A DNA stretch of 64,000 nucleotides from Solibacillus sp. FSL W7-1464 (GCF_038004425.1 NZ_JBBORC010000001.1:3752501-3816500), one strand, 5' to 3'; shown: positions 40,020-52,671, numbered from the stretch's first letter. A program made the numbers and translations. The notes: a model not told the origin generated them from the sequence alone.

Positions 40020-42098
40020 TTATTCACCTTTATTTTTTTTGATAATATCTTCTGCAATTGATTTTGGTACTTCTTCATAGTGATCGAACACCATTGAGAA
40101 TACACCGCGACCTTGAGTTGCAGAACGTAAAGTTGTAGCATATCCGAACATTTCAGATAGTGGAACCATAGCACGTACTACTTGAGAGTTACCACGAGCT
40201 TCCATACCCTCTACGCGACCGCGACGAGCAGTAATGTTACCCATAATATCACCAAGGTACTCTTCTGGAATTACAACTTCTACTTTCATCATTGGCTCTA
40301 AGATAACTGGGTTACATTTTTTAGCTGCTTCTTTTAATGCCATAGATGCAGCGATTTTGAACGCCATTTCACTTGAGTCAACGTCATGGTAAGAACCGAA
40401 TACTAATTTCGCTTTAATGTCGATTAGTGGGTAACCAGCAACAACACCACGGTCAAGAGAGTCACGTAGACCCGCTTCTACTGCAGGGATGTATTCACGA
40501 GGTACAACACCACCAACGATAGCATTTTCGAATTCGAAACCTTTACCCTCTTCGTTTGGAGAGAACTCGATCGTTACGTCACCGTATTGACCGCGACCAC
40601 CAGATTGACGAGAGAATTTACCTTGAACTTTAGCTTCGCTACGGAATGTTTCACGGTAAGATACCATTGGAGCACCCACGTTAGCTTCTACTTTAAATTC
40701 ACGTTTCATACGGTCAACTAAGATATCAAGGTGAAGTTCACCCATACCAGAGATGATTGTTTGACCTGTTTCAGTGTCAGTATGAGCACGGAATGTTGGA
40801 TCTTCTTCTTGTAGTTTTTGTAAAGCTTGACCCATTTTATCTTGGTCAGCTTTAGATTTTGGTTCTACAGAAAGAGAGATTACTGGCTCTGGGAAGTCCA
40901 TTGACTCTAAGATAACAAGGTTTTTCTCATCACATAGAGTATCACCTGTTGTAGTATCTTTAAGACCTACAGCAGCAGCGATGTCACCAGAGTATACTTT
41001 TGCGATCTCTTCACGAGAGTTAGCGTGCATTTGTAGGATACGTCCTACACGTTCACGTTTACCTTTAGAAGAGTTTTGTACGTAAGAACCTGCTTCTAAT
41101 GTACCTGAGTACACACGGAAGAATGTTAACTTACCTACGAATGGGTCTGTCATTACTTTGAAAGCAAGAGCTGAGAATGGCTCTTCATCAGAAGAATGAC
41201 GGATGATTTCTTCTTCGCCGTCAACGTCAGTACCTTTAATAGCTTCTACGTCAGTTGGAGCTGGTAAGAATGCTACAGCAGCATCTAACATTTTACGAAC
41301 ACCTTTGTGTTTGAATGCTGTACCACAAAGAACTGGGTAGAATTCTACCGCGATAGTCGCTTTACGGATAGCCGTTTTTAATTCTTCTTTAGAAATCTCT
41401 TCGCCTTCTAAGTATTTCTCCATAAGTTCTTCATCAACACTTGCAACAGCGTCGATTAATTTCTCACGGTACTCTTCAGCTTGGTCTTTGTATTCTGCTG
41501 GAATTTCACCAACAGTTACATCAGTACCTAAATCGTTACCATAGAACGTTGCGTTCATTTCGATTAAGTCGATAATTCCTGAGAAGTCATCTTCAGCACC
41601 GATCGGTAATTGGATTGGGTGAGCATTAGCTTGTAAACGCTCATGTAATGTACCTACAGAATATAGGAAGTCTGCACCCATTTTATCCATCTTGTTGATG
41701 AATACGATACGAGGAACTCCGTATGTTGTAGCTTGACGCCATACTGTTTCAGTTTGAGGCTCAACACCTGATTGAGCATCTAATACTGTTACTGCACCAT
41801 CAAGTACACGTAGAGAACGTTCAACTTCAACTGTGAAGTCTACGTGCCCTGGAGTATCGATGATGTTAATACGGTGACCGTCCCATTGAGCTGTTGTTGC
41901 AGCAGAAGTGATCGTGATACCACGCTCTTGCTCTTGCTCCATCCAGTCCATTTGAGCTCCACCATCGTGAGTTTCACCGATTTTGTGAATCTTACCAGTG
42001 TAATAAAGGATACGCTCCGTTGTTGTTGTTTTACCAGCATCAATGTGAGCCATGATCCCAATATTACGAGTATTCTCTAGAGAGAATTCGCGTTTCAT
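40020..42098 (-). CDS. fusA: Elongation factor G
   Basis: The 692-residue GTPase has the P-loop [36 protein letters not shown] and [10 protein letters not shown], and the C-terminal EF-G domains IV and V. It translocates tRNA-mRNA and helps recycle ribosomes. It follows rpsG by 81 bp. Confidence 0.99.
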   Translation of the reverse strand: MKREFSLENTRNIGIMAHIDAGKTTTTERILYYTGKIHKIGETHDGGAQMDWMEQEQERGITITSAATTAQWDGHRINIIDTPGHVDFTVEVERSLRVLDGAVTVLDAQSGVEPQTETVWRQATTYGVPRIVFINKMDKMGADFLYSVGTLHERLQANAHPIQLPIGAEDDFSGIIDLIEMNATFYGNDLGTDVTVGEIPAEYKDQAEEYREKLIDAVASVDEELMEKYLEGEEISKEELKTAIRKATIAVEFYPVLCGTAFKHKGVRKMLDAAVAFLPAPTDVEAIKGTDVDGEEEIIRHSSDEEPFSALAFKVMTDPFVGKLTFFRVYSGTLEAGSYVQNSSKGKRERVGRILQMHANSREEIAKVYSGDIAAAVGLKDTTTGDTLCDEKNLVILESMDFPEPVISLSVEPKSKADQDKMGQALQKLQEEDPTFRAHTDTETGQTIISGMGELHLDILVDRMKREFKVEANVGAPMVSYRETFRSEAKVQGKFSRQSGGRGQYGDVTIEFSPNEEGKGFEFENAIVGGVVPREYIPAVEAGLRDSLDRGVVAGYPLIDIKAKLVFGSYHDVDSSEMAFKIAASMALKEAAKKCNPVILEPMMKVEVVIPEEYLGDIMGNITARRGRVEGMEARGNSQVVRAMVPLSEMFGYATTLRSATQGRGVFSMVFDHYEEVPKSIAEDIIKKNKGE

Positions 42099-42179
42099 AG
42101 GAAATTTCTCCTTCCATATTGGGTTAACTGTATAGATGGTAAAAATCTTAGCCCCAGCAATGCTAGAGCAAAGATCAAA

Positions 42180-42650
42180 TTACCAACGGTAGTGAGCGAA
42201 TGCTTTGTTCGCTTCTGCCATTTTGTGCATATCTTCACGTTTCTTAACTGAAGCACCAGTGTTGTTAGATGCATCTAAGATTTCGTTAGCTAAGCGCTCT
42301 TCCATCGTTTTTTCTCCACGAAGACGAGCGTAGTTTACTAAATAACGTAAACCTAAAGTTGTACGACGTTCTGGACGAACTTCTACTGGTACTTGGTAGT
42401 TAGAACCACCAACACGACGAGCACGTACTTCTAATACAGGCATTACGTTGTTTAATGCAGCTTCAAATACTTCTAAAGCATTTTGACCCGAACGCTCTTG
42501 AACTAATTCGAAAGCTCCGTATAAAATCTTTTGAGAAGTACCTCTTTTACCATCAATCATCATTTTGTTGATTAAACGAGTTACTAGTTTTGAGTTATAA
42601 AGTGGATCTGGTAACACGTCACGTTTGGAAACAGGACCTTTACGAGGCAT
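42180..42650 (-). CDS. rpsG: 30S ribosomal protein S7 (uS7)
   Basis: I chose the ATG at 42648-42650 ([20 protein letters not shown]), giving the normal 156 residues. The upstream in-frame codons overlap the AAAGGAGG ribosome-binding site. S7 initiates 30S head assembly. Confidence 0.98.
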   Translation of the reverse strand: MPRKGPVSKRDVLPDPLYNSKLVTRLINKMMIDGKRGTSQKILYGAFELVQERSGQNALEVFEAALNNVMPVLEVRARRVGGSNYQVPVEVRPERRTTLGLRYLVNYARLRGEKTMEERLANEILDASNNTGASVKKREDMHKMAEANKAFAHYRW

Positions 42651-42691
42651 GTGTTTTCCTCCTTTCAAATCGTTGTATATTTAAACTTAAA

Positions 42692-43111
42692 TTATTTTTT
42701 TTCTTTAGGGCGTTTAGTACCGTATTTAGAACGAGATTGTAAACGACCGTTAACACCAGCTGTATCAAGTGCACCACGAACGATGTGGTAACGTACTCCA
42801 GCTAAGTCTTTTACGCGTCCGCCACGGATAAGAACTACACTGTGCTCTTGTAAGTTGTGACCTTCACCTGGGATATACGCAGTAACCTCAAGTTGGTTAG
42901 TTAAGCGTACACGAGCGTATTTACGTAAAGCCGAGTTCGGTTTACGTGGTGTCATTGTACCTACACGAGTACAAACTCCGCGTTTTTGAGGAGACTTAAC
43001 GTCAGTTAAAGATTTTTTAAATGAGTTATATCCTTTGTTTAACGCTGGAGATTTTGATTTCGTGCTTTTAGATTGACGAGGCTTACGTACTAATTGGTTA
43101 ATTGTAGGCAT
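42692..43111 (-). CDS. rpsL: 30S ribosomal protein S12 (uS12)
   Basis: The 139-residue product begins [15 protein letters not shown] and contains the decoding-site loops [17 protein letters not shown] and [18 protein letters not shown]. The lysines linked to streptomycin sensitivity are present, indicating wild type. Confidence 0.98.
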   Translation of the reverse strand: MPTINQLVRKPRQSKSTKSKSPALNKGYNSFKKSLTDVKSPQKRGVCTRVGTMTPRKPNSALRKYARVRLTNQLEVTAYIPGEGHNLQEHSVVLIRGGRVKDLAGVRYHIVRGALDTAGVNGRLQSRSKYGTKRPKEKK

Positions 43112-43211
43112 CGATTTGTCCTCCCTTCATTTTTTCCTTGTTTCAATACCACACATCCAGGTGGTTCATTTTTTGGGTAAAAACAAAGTCTTTGTGCATT
43201 TTACACAAAAA

Positions 43212-43463
43212 CTACATCGCAGTAATCGCAACAACTGCAGCTCCAACATGAATGCCGCAAGCTTTACCAAGTTCTTTCTTTGAATCGACGTATTTGACTG
43301 GTACACCGATTTCTTTCGCGAGAAGAATGGCCGGATCGGTTACCCATTTGTCTGCATCGATTGCGACAAAAAGAGCTGTTACTTGTCCAGCATACATTGC
43401 TTTCACTGCTTGCTTTATACCTATGATTGTTTTACTGGCCTGTTTTACTTGATCGTAAGACAT
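43212..43463 (-). CDS. rplGB: L7Ae-family RNA-binding ribosomal protein (YbxF-like)
   Basis: The 83-residue protein has the L7Ae/L30e fold motifs VTALFVAIDADKW and CGIHVGAAVVAI. B. subtilis YbxF at this locus binds kink-turn RNA and associates with ribosomes. I chose the ATG at 43463, 8 nt after AGGAGG; an ATG six bases earlier is too close to that site. It is the first gene of the str operon behind a strong promoter. Confidence 0.93.
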   Translation of the reverse strand: MSYDQVKQASKTIIGIKQAVKAMYAGQVTALFVAIDADKWVTDPAILLAKEIGVPVKYVDSKKELGKACGIHVGAAVVAITAM

Positions 43464-43508
43464 TTTCATATCCTCCTAAGTACAGACAGTTAACTATCAA
43501 CCTTCAAT

Positions 43509-43537
43509 ATATTATCATTCCAAACTTACACTGTCAA
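43509..43537 (-). promoter_or_regulatory. Sigma-A promoter of the L7Ae-rpsL-rpsG-fusA-tuf operon
   Basis: Consensus TTGACA and TAATAT are separated by 17 bp, about 45 bp upstream of the start codon. Confidence 0.9.
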
Positions 43538-43590
43538 CAGATTTCTTTTGAAAGTATGTTGGTTAATATTTAATCCAAGGAAATTCCAAA

Positions 43591-43627
43591 GAAAATCTCC
43601 CGACCAAGAATGGTCTCAGCCGGGATC
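43591..43627 (-). terminator. Terminator after rpoC
   Basis: An imperfect hairpin (CCC/GGG and GACC/GGTC with internal bulges) is followed on the minus strand by TTTCTTT. It lies 16 bp after the rpoC stop. Confidence 0.6.
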
Positions 43628-43643
43628 TCTTCGTTATAGAATG

Positions 43644-46600
43644 CTATTCAGCTGTAATTGCTTCTGCTGATTCTTCTTGCTCCATACGGATTTGACGATA
43701 ACGTTGCATACCTGTACCAGCCGGAACTAGTTTACCGATAATTACGTTTTCCTTCAGACCTAGAAGCTCATCACGTTTACCTTTAATTGCAGCATCCGTT
43801 AACACACGTGTTGTCTCCTGGAATGATGCAGCTGATAAGAATGATTCTGTTTCAAGAGAAGCTTTTGTAATACCTAAAATGACAGGACGGCAAGTAGCTG
43901 GTGTTTTACCGCTAAGTACTGCTTCAGCATTTGCCTCAGAGAATTGGTGAATATCAAGAAGCGATCCTGGTAATAACTCTGTGTCGCCTGCTTCAATCAC
44001 GCGCACTTTACGAAGCATTTGGCGAACCATTACTTCGATGTGTTTGTCTCCGATTTCTACCCCTTGCATACGGTATACTTTCTGAACTTCTTTTAATAAA
44101 TATTCTTGAACTGTCGATACATCTTTAACTTTTAATAATTGCTTCGGATCGATAGAACCTTCAGACAATGTTTGACCCGCTACAATTGTGTCGCCTTCTG
44201 CTACTTTTAGACGCGCATTGTAAGGTGCTTGGTATTTACGTGTTTCCACATCACCTTGGATCGTTACTTCTTTAAGACCTTCACGAATTTCTTCGATTTC
44301 GATTACTGTACCAGTAATTTCAGAAATGACTGCTTGACCTTTAGGGTTACGAGCCTCGAAAATTTCCTGGATACGTGGAAGACCTTGTGTGATATCGTTA
44401 CCGGCTACCCCACCTGTATGGAATGTACGCATCGTTAACTGTGTACCTGGCTCACCGATAGATTGTGCCGCAATAATACCAACTGCTTCACCAACTTCTA
44501 CCTCTTCACCAGTAGCTAAGTTCATACCGTAACATTTTTTACATACGCCGTGTTTTGTATTACATGTAAATGCAGAACGGATTGTAATTTCTTCGATATT
44601 TGCATCCTCGATTACGCGGGCAATATCTTGTGTAATTAAACCATCACGCTCTACGATAACCGCTCCTGTTTCCGGATGGCGAACTGTTTTCTTCACGTAA
44701 CGACCAACAATACGTTCGTCTAACGCTTCGATCAATTCGTTTCCTTCCATTAATGAACCGATTAATAAACCGCGGTCAGTACCACAGTCGTCTTCACGAA
44801 CGATAACATCTTGTGCCACGTCTACTAAACGACGAGTTAAGTAACCTGAGTCGGCAGTTTTTAGTGCTGTATCGGCAAGACCTTTACGCGCACCATGTGT
44901 AGAGATGAAGTACTCTAATACTGTTAAACCTTCACGGAATGAAGACTTGATTGGTAACTCGATAATACGACCAGCCGGGTTGGCCATCAGACCACGCATA
45001 CCAGCTAACTGTGTAAAGTTCGATGCGTTACCACGGGCACCAGAGTCAGACATCATGAAGATCGGGTTAGTTTTTTGTAAAGATTTCATCAGCTTGCCTT
45101 GAATTTCATCTTTGGCAGCTGTCCATACGTTAATAACTCGGTTATAACGCTCTTCCTCAGTAATTAAACCGCGGCGGAACTGGATCATTACTTTGTCTAC
45201 TTTGCTTTGGGCTTCATCTAAGATTACACCTTTATCCGGTAATACGACGATGTCAGATACACCTACTGTAATACCAGCACGAGTAGAATATTTGAAACCT
45301 AAGTTTTTCATGCGGTCAAGCATCTTAGAAGTTTCTGTAATGTGGAACTCTTTGAATACTTCAGCAATAACATTTCCTAAGAATTTTTTACGGAAAGGAT
45401 CTACTACAGGCATATTTGTGAAGTGCTTCGCTAAAATAGCGCGGCGTTGTGCTTCAACTTTTTCTGATTCAGATAAATCAGCATAGCCTTCTGTAGCTTC
45501 GATTTCTTTCAGTAGCTCTTCGTCAATTGTTAAGTTCACGAAGTACTTTTCAGGTGTTTTTTGCTCTAAGTTGACTGAAGTAGGCTCATTAATATAAGGG
45601 AATGAGCGTGGTAAAATTTCATTGAAGATTACTTTACCTACAGTCGATAACAAGAACATTTTATTTTGTTCTTCTGTAAATGTCGGGTTATTTAATGAGC
45701 TTGCTTTAATTGCAATACGAGAGTGTAAATGTACATGACCGTTTTGGTAGGCGATTAACACTTCGTTTGAATCATTAAATATTGCTCCTTCACCGCGAGC
45801 ACCTTCACGCTCAAGTGTTAAGTAATAGTTACCTAATACCATATCCTGAGATGGAGTTACTACCGGTTTCCCGTCTTTCGGGTTAAGGATGTTTTGCGCT
45901 GCTAACATAAGTAAGCGAGCTTCTGCTTGTGCCTCAGCTGATAATGGAACGTGAACCGCCATTTGGTCACCATCGAAGTCAGCGTTATAAGCTGTACATA
46001 CTAATGGGTGAAGACGAATTGCACGGCCTTCTACTAGTGTAGGCTCGAATGCTTGGATACCAAGACGGTGCAATGTCGGTGCACGGTTAAGTAATACCGG
46101 ATGCTCACGAATTACATCTTCTAATACGTCCCAAACTTCGTTGTGTAAACGCTCAATTTTACGTTTTGCACTCTTAATGTTATGGGCAAGGCCACGTTCT
46201 ACCAACTCTTTCATTACGAAAGGTTTGAATAGTTCGATTGCCATTTCTTTTGGAAGACCACATTGGTACATTTTTAAGTTAGGACCTACTACGATAACCG
46301 AACGACCAGAGTAGTCTACACGTTTACCAAGTAAGTTTTGACGGAAACGACCTTGTTTCCCTTTCAGCATGTGTGAAAGTGATTTTAAAGGACGGTTACC
46401 AGGACCTGTTACAGGACGACCACGACGACCATTATCGATTAATGCGTCAACCGCTTCTTGTAACATACGTTTTTCGTTTTGTACGATAATGCTTGGTGCA
46501 CCAAGGTCAAGTAAACGTTTTAAACGGTTGTTACGGTTAATAACACGACGGTAAAGGTCATTTAAGTCAGATGTAGCAAAGCGTCCACCATCTAATTGCA

Positions 46601-47324
46601 CCATCGGACGAAGCTCTGGCGGAATTACCGGTAGTACATCTAAAATCATCCACTCTGGTTTGTTGCCCGAGTTACGGAATGATTCTACTACTTCTAAACG
46701 TTTGATCGCACGTGTACGGCGTTGGCCTTGTGCAGATTTCAATTCTTCTTTTAAAACTTGTGTTTCATCTTCCAAGTCAATTTTCTCTAAAAGACGTTTA
46801 ATCGCTTCAGCACCCATTGCTGCTTCGAATTCGCTGCCATACTTTTCACGGTATGCACGGTATTCTTTTTCAGAAAGTAAGTCTTTATAGCCTAAAGACG
46901 TTTGACCCGGCTCGACTACTACATAAGAAGCAAAGTAAATTACTTCTTCCAATGCACGTGGAGACATATCTAAAATAAGACCCATACGGCTTGGAATACC
47001 TTTGAAGTACCAAATATGTGATACAGGTGCTGCTAGTTCGATATGTCCTTGACGTTCACGGCGAACTTTCGAACGCGTTACTTCTACGCCACAACGGTCA
47101 CAAACGACACCTTTATAACGTACGCGTTTATATTTACCACAGTGACATTCCCAGTCTTTTGTTGGTCCAAAGATACGTTCACAGAATAGACCATCTTTTT
47201 CTGGTTTTAATGTACGGTAGTTAATTGTTTCTGGTTTTTTTACTTCTCCGTATGACCAAGAACGGATCTTGTCAGGTGAAGCTAAACCAATTTTCATATA
47301 TTCAAATTCATTAACATCGATCAA
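43644..47324 (-). CDS. rpoC: RNA polymerase subunit beta prime
   Basis: The 1226-residue protein has the N-terminal zinc site ([20 protein letters not shown]), the catalytic [16 protein letters not shown] with three Asp for magnesium, the bridge/trigger regions ([22 protein letters not shown] in part) and a second zinc cluster ending [13 protein letters not shown]. The TTG start at 47322-47324 follows GGGAGG at 8 nt and matches the Bacillus N terminus ([13 protein letters not shown]). It is separated from rpoB by an unusually long 315-nt spacer. Confidence 0.99.
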   Translation of the reverse strand: MIDVNEFEYMKIGLASPDKIRSWSYGEVKKPETINYRTLKPEKDGLFCERIFGPTKDWECHCGKYKRVRYKGVVCDRCGVEVTRSKVRRERQGHIELAAPVSHIWYFKGIPSRMGLILDMSPRALEEVIYFASYVVVEPGQTSLGYKDLLSEKEYRAYREKYGSEFEAAMGAEAIKRLLEKIDLEDETQVLKEELKSAQGQRRTRAIKRLEVVESFRNSGNKPEWMILDVLPVIPPELRPMVQLDGGRFATSDLNDLYRRVINRNNRLKRLLDLGAPSIIVQNEKRMLQEAVDALIDNGRRGRPVTGPGNRPLKSLSHMLKGKQGRFRQNLLGKRVDYSGRSVIVVGPNLKMYQCGLPKEMAIELFKPFVMKELVERGLAHNIKSAKRKIERLHNEVWDVLEDVIREHPVLLNRAPTLHRLGIQAFEPTLVEGRAIRLHPLVCTAYNADFDGDQMAVHVPLSAEAQAEARLLMLAAQNILNPKDGKPVVTPSQDMVLGNYYLTLEREGARGEGAIFNDSNEVLIAYQNGHVHLHSRIAIKASSLNNPTFTEEQNKMFLLSTVGKVIFNEILPRSFPYINEPTSVNLEQKTPEKYFVNLTIDEELLKEIEATEGYADLSESEKVEAQRRAILAKHFTNMPVVDPFRKKFLGNVIAEVFKEFHITETSKMLDRMKNLGFKYSTRAGITVGVSDIVVLPDKGVILDEAQSKVDKVMIQFRRGLITEEERYNRVINVWTAAKDEIQGKLMKSLQKTNPIFMMSDSGARGNASNFTQLAGMRGLMANPAGRIIELPIKSSFREGLTVLEYFISTHGARKGLADTALKTADSGYLTRRLVDVAQDVIVREDDCGTDRGLLIGSLMEGNELIEALDERIVGRYVKKTVRHPETGAVIVERDGLITQDIARVIEDANIEEITIRSAFTCNTKHGVCKKCYGMNLATGEEVEVGEAVGIIAAQSIGEPGTQLTMRTFHTGGVAGNDITQGLPRIQEIFEARNPKGQAVISEITGTVIEIEEIREGLKEVTIQGDVETRKYQAPYNARLKVAEGDTIVAGQTLSEGSIDPKQLLKVKDVSTVQEYLLKEVQKVYRMQGVEIGDKHIEVMVRQMLRKVRVIEAGDTELLPGSLLDIHQFSEANAEAVLSGKTPATCRPVILGITKASLETESFLSAASFQETTRVLTDAAIKGKRDELLGLKENVIIGKLVPAGTGMQRYRQIRMEQEESAEAITAE

Positions 47325-47425
47325 GGAGCCTACCTCCCTTTAGTTATAAGTCGTAAATGACTTTTAATGTAGCTCTACACTTACAAAATTTCATATTAGG
47401 CCATAATGAAACTTGCATTTTCAAT

Positions 47426-47627
47426 CAATTACGCCCCGGCGTAATTGCGTCCAGATTTTAGGCCCACAGGACGTGGGTCAGTCAGCCTTTGTCGCACGAC
47501 GCGACGTTTTTAGGCTGGCATCCTCCCTTTAAAAATCTGTGACATCTGCCCGAGGCCATATGTTCATTCAGCGAGTGACTCTCGCTGAATGAATATAAGA
47601 AAACCGGGCAGGGCATATACCTGCCCG
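47426..47627 (-). other. Highly structured element in the rpoB-rpoC spacer
   Basis: In the 315-nt spacer (47325-47639) the minus strand can form, in order: an 8-bp hairpin CGGGCAGG/CCTGCCCG (47605-47627) followed by GTTTTCTT; a perfect 13-bp hairpin (47563-47593); a multibranch unit closed by CAGATTTTTA/TAAAATCTG (47452-47539) with three inner hairpins (47483-47517, 47491-47505, 47463-47477); and a 10-bp palindrome (47426-47447). A second CGGGCAG copy at 47546-47552 could compete for the first hairpin. Function is unknown; no coding sequence is apparent. Confidence 0.8.
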
Positions 47628-47639
47628 ATTCAATTGAAG

Positions 47640-50600
47640 TTATTCAAATGATTCTACTGGGTCTTCTTCTTTATCATTAGATCTTTCGACTGGTGCAGCT
47701 ACTTCATCTTCATCGTCAAGGTCGCGTAATTCCACTTCCTCGTCGTTGATTGTAAGCATCTTCACATCCATACCTAATGATTGAAGTTCTTTAATTAATA
47801 CTTTAAATGATTCTGGAACACCTGGTTCTGGAACACTTTCACCTTTTACGATTGCTTCGTATGTTTTCACACGACCTACAACGTCATCCGATTTTACAGT
47901 TAAAATCTCTTGTAACGTGTAAGCAGCACCGTATGCTTCTAGTGCCCAAACCTCCATCTCACCGAAGCGCTGACCACCGAATTGTGCTTTACCACCAAGC
48001 GGCTGTTGCGTAACTAATGAGTAAGGTCCAGTTGAACGTGCATGAAGTTTATCGTCAACCATGTGCGCTAGTTTGATCATATACATGACACCAACAGAAA
48101 CGCGGCTATCGAATGGCTCACCTGAACGTCCATCATAAAGAATTGTTTTACCGTCACGGTTCATACCAGCTTCTTCCATCGTTTCCCAAACATCGGCTTC
48201 ATTGGCACCATCGAATACTGGTGACGCCATGTGAATTCCTAAGTAACGAGAAGCCATACCTAAGTGTAGCTCAAGCACTTGTCCGATGTTCATACGAGAA
48301 GGTACCCCTAGTGGGTTAAGCATGATATCTACTGGTGTTCCGTCCGGCATGAACGGCATATCCTCTTCCGGTAAGATGCGTGAAATTACACCCTTGTTAC
48401 CGTGACGTCCGGCCATTTTGTCACCAACGCGGATTTTACGTTTTTGAACAATATAAGCACGAACTAATTGGTTTACACCTGGTGGTAATTCATCGCCGTC
48501 TTCACGGTTGAATACTTTAACATCTAAAATGATACCGCCGGCTCCGTGTGGTACACGTAGAGACGTATCACGTACTTCACGAGCTTTTTCACCGAAGATA
48601 GCATGTAATAAACGCTCTTCCGCAGTTAACTCTGTAACTCCTTTAGGCGTAACTTTACCTACTAGAATGTCACCGTCGCGAACTTCTGCACCGATACGGA
48701 TAATTCCGCGGTCGTCCAAGTTACGAAGTGCATCTTCACCCACGTTTGGAATATCACGTGTGATTTCTTCAGGTCCAAGCTTAGTATCACGAGACTCTGA
48801 TTCATATTCTTCAATATGAACAGAAGTATATACATCGTCTTTAACAAGGCGTTCGCTCATAATTACAGCATCCTCGTAGTTGAAGCCGTCCCATGTCATG
48901 AACGCAACAAGTACGTTTTGACCAAGTGCTAATTCGCCTTTTTCCATAGATGGACCATCAGCTAAAATATCACGAGGTTTTACACGGTCGCCAACTTTTA
49001 CGATTGGACGTTGGTTATAAGATGTACCTTGGTTAGAACGAATGAATTTTTGTAATTTATATTTTGTTAAATCGCCTTTTACTTCTTTACCATCTACTGA
49101 CTCAATACGACGTACGTGAATTGAACGTGCTTCTACATGTTCAACAATACCATCGAATTTAGCTACTACAGCAGCACCTGAATCACGTGCATCTACGTGC
49201 TCCATACCTGTTCCAACGAATGGTGCGTTTGGATATAGTAGCGGAACAGCTTGACGTTGCATGTTCGCTCCCATTAACGCACGGTTTGAGTCATCGTTTT
49301 CTAAGAACGGAATACACGCTGTCGCAGCAGATACTACTTGTTTAGGCGATACATCCATGTAGTCGATACGATCTTTAGAGAATACTGTGTTGTCACCACG
49401 GAAACGTCCAACAACTTCTTCATTCGCGAAAGTACCGTCTTCATTTAAGATTGAGTTCGCTTGTGCAACTACATAGTTATCTTCTTCGTCAGCAGTTAAG
49501 TAATGGATTTCACTCGTTACAGCACCTGTTTCCGGATCAACGCGGCGGTACGGTGTTTCGATGAAGCCAAACTTGTTAACTTTTGCAAATGAAGATAATG
49601 AGTTAATAAGACCGATGTTCGGTCCCTCTGGAGTCTCGATCGGACACATACGGCCATAGTGAGAGTAGTGAACGTCACGTACTTCCATACCAGCACGCTC
49701 ACGTGTTAAACCACCAGGCCCTAATGCAGATAGACGACGCTTATGCGTTAACTCTGCTAATGGGTTAGTTTGGTCCATGAACTGAGACAATTGAGAGCTA
49801 CCGAAGAACTCTTTAATTGAAGCGATAACAGGACGGATATTGATTAATTGTTGTGGTACGATTGCAGCTGTGTCGTTAATTGACATACGCTCACGTACTA
49901 CACGTTCCATACGAGATAAACCGATACGGAATTGGTTTTGCAGTAATTCACCAACAGAACGTAAACGACGGTTACCTAAATGGTCAATATCATCAGTGTT
50001 ACCAACGTCATATAATAAGTTGAAGAAGTAAGATACAGAAGCCAATACATCGGCCGGAGTAATATTTTTCACTTCTTCATCTACATAGGCGTTTGAAATA
50101 ACGTTAATTTCTTTTTGTGCTTCATCATTTGGTGCAAAGATTTTAACCGACTGGATTGTAATATCATCTTCCAATACACCACCAACTTGGTTTAATGTAC
50201 GGAAACCTACACCACTCTCCAAATAAGGAATTAACTTATCCAAATTACGGCGGTCTAATAATGTACCTGCTTCTACGATAATTTCTCCTGTATCAGGATC
50301 CACTAATGTTTCTGCAATCGTTTGGTTGAATAAACGATTTTTGATGTGAAGCTTTTTGTTCATTTTGTAACGACCAACATTCGCTAAATCATAGCGTTTT
50401 GCGTCAAAGAAGCGAGAATATAATAAGTTCTTCGCAGATTCAACTGTTGGTGGTTCACCTGGACGTAAACGTTCGTAGATTTCAAGAAGGGCCTTTTCAG
50501 TACCTTCCGTATTATCTTTTTCTAACGTATTACGTAAATATTCATTGTCTCCAATGATATCTAAAATTTCTTGATCCGAGCCAAAACCTAATGCACGTAA

Positions 50601-51185
50601 AAGTACTGTTACCGGTAATTTACGTGTACGATCGATACGTACATATACAACGTCTTTAGCATCTGTTTCATATTCAAGCCATGCACCACGGTTAGGAATA
50701 ACCGTTGCACCAAAGCCTTTTTTACCGTTTTTATCCGTTTTTTCGTGGAAGTATACACTTGGAGAACGAACTAACTGTGAAACGATAACACGCTCAGCAC
50801 CGTTAATAATAAACGTACCTGTTTCTGTCATTAATGGGAAGTCACCCATAAAGACATCTTGCTCTTTCACTTCGTTTGTTTCTTTGTTGTGCAAACGTAC
50901 TTTTACACGTAATGGTGCAGCATAAGTAACGTCACGCTCTTTACACTCATCCACATCATACTTAGGATCTCCTAAAGTATAGTCGACGAATTCTAATGAA
51001 AGATTACCTGTAAAATCTTCGATTGGAGAAATGTCGTGGAACATCTCGCGCAACCCTTCTTCAAGGAACCACTCATAAGATGCTGTTTGGATTTCGATTA
51101 GATTCGGAAGTTCCAGCACCTCACTAATACGCGCAAAGCTTCTACGCTGGCGGTGTTGTCCGTACTGAACTAGTTGACCTGTCAA
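47640..51185 (-). CDS. rpoB: RNA polymerase subunit beta
   Basis: The protein of 1181 residues has the rifampicin-pocket segment [19 protein letters not shown] continuing [13 protein letters not shown] (wild-type residues), [19 protein letters not shown]-like region and the C-terminal [28 protein letters not shown] (in part). I chose TTG at 51185 ([15 protein letters not shown]), six bases after GAGGGGTG, which agrees with the Bacillus N terminus; an ATG at 51194 is too close to that site. Its own promoter is at 51385-51413. Confidence 0.99.
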   Translation of the reverse strand: MTGQLVQYGQHRQRRSFARISEVLELPNLIEIQTASYEWFLEEGLREMFHDISPIEDFTGNLSLEFVDYTLGDPKYDVDECKERDVTYAAPLRVKVRLHNKETNEVKEQDVFMGDFPLMTETGTFIINGAERVIVSQLVRSPSVYFHEKTDKNGKKGFGATVIPNRGAWLEYETDAKDVVYVRIDRTRKLPVTVLLRALGFGSDQEILDIIGDNEYLRNTLEKDNTEGTEKALLEIYERLRPGEPPTVESAKNLLYSRFFDAKRYDLANVGRYKMNKKLHIKNRLFNQTIAETLVDPDTGEIIVEAGTLLDRRNLDKLIPYLESGVGFRTLNQVGGVLEDDITIQSVKIFAPNDEAQKEINVISNAYVDEEVKNITPADVLASVSYFFNLLYDVGNTDDIDHLGNRRLRSVGELLQNQFRIGLSRMERVVRERMSINDTAAIVPQQLINIRPVIASIKEFFGSSQLSQFMDQTNPLAELTHKRRLSALGPGGLTRERAGMEVRDVHYSHYGRMCPIETPEGPNIGLINSLSSFAKVNKFGFIETPYRRVDPETGAVTSEIHYLTADEEDNYVVAQANSILNEDGTFANEEVVGRFRGDNTVFSKDRIDYMDVSPKQVVSAATACIPFLENDDSNRALMGANMQRQAVPLLYPNAPFVGTGMEHVDARDSGAAVVAKFDGIVEHVEARSIHVRRIESVDGKEVKGDLTKYKLQKFIRSNQGTSYNQRPIVKVGDRVKPRDILADGPSMEKGELALGQNVLVAFMTWDGFNYEDAVIMSERLVKDDVYTSVHIEEYESESRDTKLGPEEITRDIPNVGEDALRNLDDRGIIRIGAEVRDGDILVGKVTPKGVTELTAEERLLHAIFGEKAREVRDTSLRVPHGAGGIILDVKVFNREDGDELPPGVNQLVRAYIVQKRKIRVGDKMAGRHGNKGVISRILPEEDMPFMPDGTPVDIMLNPLGVPSRMNIGQVLELHLGMASRYLGIHMASPVFDGANEADVWETMEEAGMNRDGKTILYDGRSGEPFDSRVSVGVMYMIKLAHMVDDKLHARSTGPYSLVTQQPLGGKAQFGGQRFGEMEVWALEAYGAAYTLQEILTVKSDDVVGRVKTYEAIVKGESVPEPGVPESFKVLIKELQSLGMDVKMLTINDEEVELRDLDDEDEVAAPVERSNDKEEDPVESFE

Positions 51186-51384
51186 CTCATTCACCCCTCA
51201 ATAAAGCGATAATAGGTCTTTGCAAAAACATACAAATAGTGTATGATTTCGAAAGACAAAAAGAAAACGAGACTTTTTTTAAACCTCATTTTCGGTTAAA
51301 CTTAACTTATTCTTAGAAGTATACCCGTAACTTTGAATATTTAATGCAAAAGGGCATACTACCTCAAAATAATAATTTTGCATT

Positions 51385-51413
51385 TTATTATGTTATCATA
51401 CTCGATTTGTCAA
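51385..51413 (-). promoter_or_regulatory. Sigma-A promoter of rpoB-rpoC
   Basis: Consensus TTGACA and TAATAA are separated by 17 bp, with a shifted second match (TTGACT, 17 bp, TAACAT) six bases upstream. The leader to rpoB is about 190 nt and contains an imperfect TTTAACC/GGTTTAAA hairpin followed by T-rich sequence. Confidence 0.88.
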
Positions 51414-51437
51414 GTCAATATTGGAAACTAATCTTAC

Positions 51438-52040
51438 TTATTTTTTTGCACGAATAATCCAATATCCTTTTTTCTTCTCAACGACATCTACTTCTGAAAA
51501 CATTTCTTCTAAATGACTCATCGTTGATGGAGCCCCTTGCTTCTTCTGAATGACAATCCACAGCTCACCATTTTCCGCTAACAATTCATATGCACCGTCA
51601 TAAAACTTGAAGATTGTTTCTTTACCAGCACGAATTGGAGGATTTGTTAATACTGCGGCTACTTTCATTCCAGGTTCAACAGCGGCTAATCCATCGCTTT
51701 CAAAAATACGTACATTTTGAACCCCGTTAAGCTGGGCATTTTTTTGAGACAAACTAACTGCTCGTGAATTAATATCCATCATGTATACTTCACGCTCAGG
51801 GTTGTTTTTTGCAATCGATAATCCGATCGGTCCATAGCCACAACCTACATCAAGCAAAACACCATCAATTTTAGGCATTTCAAACACATCGATTAGTACA
51901 CGGGAACCAAAATCTACTTCGCTTTTACTGAATACACCCGTATCCGTTTCAAACGTAAATGTATTGCCTAATAAAGTGAATTTCCATTGGCGTGGTTTAC
52001 TCTCAGTTTGAGGCTTATTTGAATAATAATGTTCAGACAT
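51438..52040 (-). CDS. Class I SAM-dependent methyltransferase (RsmC/YbxB-like)
   Basis: The 200-residue protein has the SAM-binding motif LLDVGCGYGPIGLS and the catalytic NPPIRAGK motif (NPP[FI]-type, used for methylation of exocyclic amines). It belongs to the RsmC/RlmG group and is probably an rRNA guanine methyltransferase. The B. subtilis orthologue at this position is YbxB. I chose the ATG at 52038-52040 behind AAGGAGGCG; the longer open frame upstream has no such site. Confidence 0.9.
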   Translation of the reverse strand: MSEHYYSNKPQTESKPRQWKFTLLGNTFTFETDTGVFSKSEVDFGSRVLIDVFEMPKIDGVLLDVGCGYGPIGLSIAKNNPEREVYMMDINSRAVSLSQKNAQLNGVQNVRIFESDGLAAVEPGMKVAAVLTNPPIRAGKETIFKFYDGAYELLAENGELWIVIQKKQGAPSTMSHLEEMFSEVDVVEKKKGYWIIRAKK

Positions 52041-52152
52041 GCAACACGCCTCCTTAGAAAAAATACATTTTGCGCTAATTTGTGCAAAATGATGTCTTTT
52101 CATGTGGATTCCTATAAAAATCAATCAATATCTTTATATCCACAAAAGTTAA

Positions 52153-52189
52153 ATAAAGAAAAGCCCGCCGCAAAATTGTGACGAGCTTT
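52153..52189 (-). terminator. Terminator or attenuator after rplL
   Basis: A 10-bp stem with two G-T pairs (AAAGCTCGTC with GGCGGGCTTT) is followed on the minus strand by TTTTCTTTATTT. It probably reduces readthrough from rplJL into ybxB and rpoBC. Confidence 0.75.
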
Positions 52190-52236
52190 CCTTATTAAAC
52201 TAAGCTCAGAGCCTAGCAATTAAAGTTAAACTGAAA

Positions 52237-52599
52237 TTATTTAACTTCTACTGAAGCGCCAACTTCTTCAAGTTTAGCTTTGATAGCTTCAGCTTCGTCT
52301 TTAGAAACGCCTTCTTTAAGAGCTTTAGGAGCGTTATCTACAACTTCTTTAGCTTCTTTTAAGCCTAAACCAGTGATTTCACGAACCACTTTGATTACTT
52401 TAATTTTTTCTCCACCAGCAGAAGCTAGTACTACGTCAAACTCAGTTTTTTCTTCAGCAGCGCCTGCAGCACCACCAGCAACTACTGCTACTGGAGCAGC
52501 AGCTGTTACACCGAATTCTTCTTCGATTGCTTTTACTAAATCGTTTAATTCTAGAACTGTCATAGCTTTGATAGCTTCTAAGATTTGCTCATTGTTCAT
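52237..52599 (-). CDS. rplL: 50S ribosomal protein L7/L12 (bL12)
   Basis: The 120-residue product has the N-terminal dimerisation domain, an Ala/Gly-rich hinge ([14 protein letters not shown]) and the C-terminal factor-binding domain with [21 protein letters not shown] (in part). It forms the L10(L12)n stalk. It follows rplJ by 72 bp. Confidence 0.98.
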   Translation of the reverse strand: MNNEQILEAIKAMTVLELNDLVKAIEEEFGVTAAAPVAVVAGGAAGAAEEKTEFDVVLASAGGEKIKVIKVVREITGLGLKEAKEVVDNAPKALKEGVSKDEAEAIKAKLEEVGASVEVK

Positions 52600-52671
52600 T
52601 TTAATTTCCTCCTATGGAATGTTTATTAGTTTTAGGCAGTTTGCCTGATTTTTGAAGTTATGAGGCTACTA

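Noticed and set aside
43644-47324. Plus-strand open frames inside rpoB, rpoC and ribosomal genes
   Set aside because: They are antisense shadows of strongly conserved genes, without ribosome-binding sites or recognisable products.
47426-47627. CRISPR array or tRNA in the rpoB-rpoC spacer
   Set aside because: The repeats are inverted arms of hairpins, not regularly spaced direct repeats, and no tRNA consensus (TTC-A arm, CCA-adjacent acceptor stem) fits.
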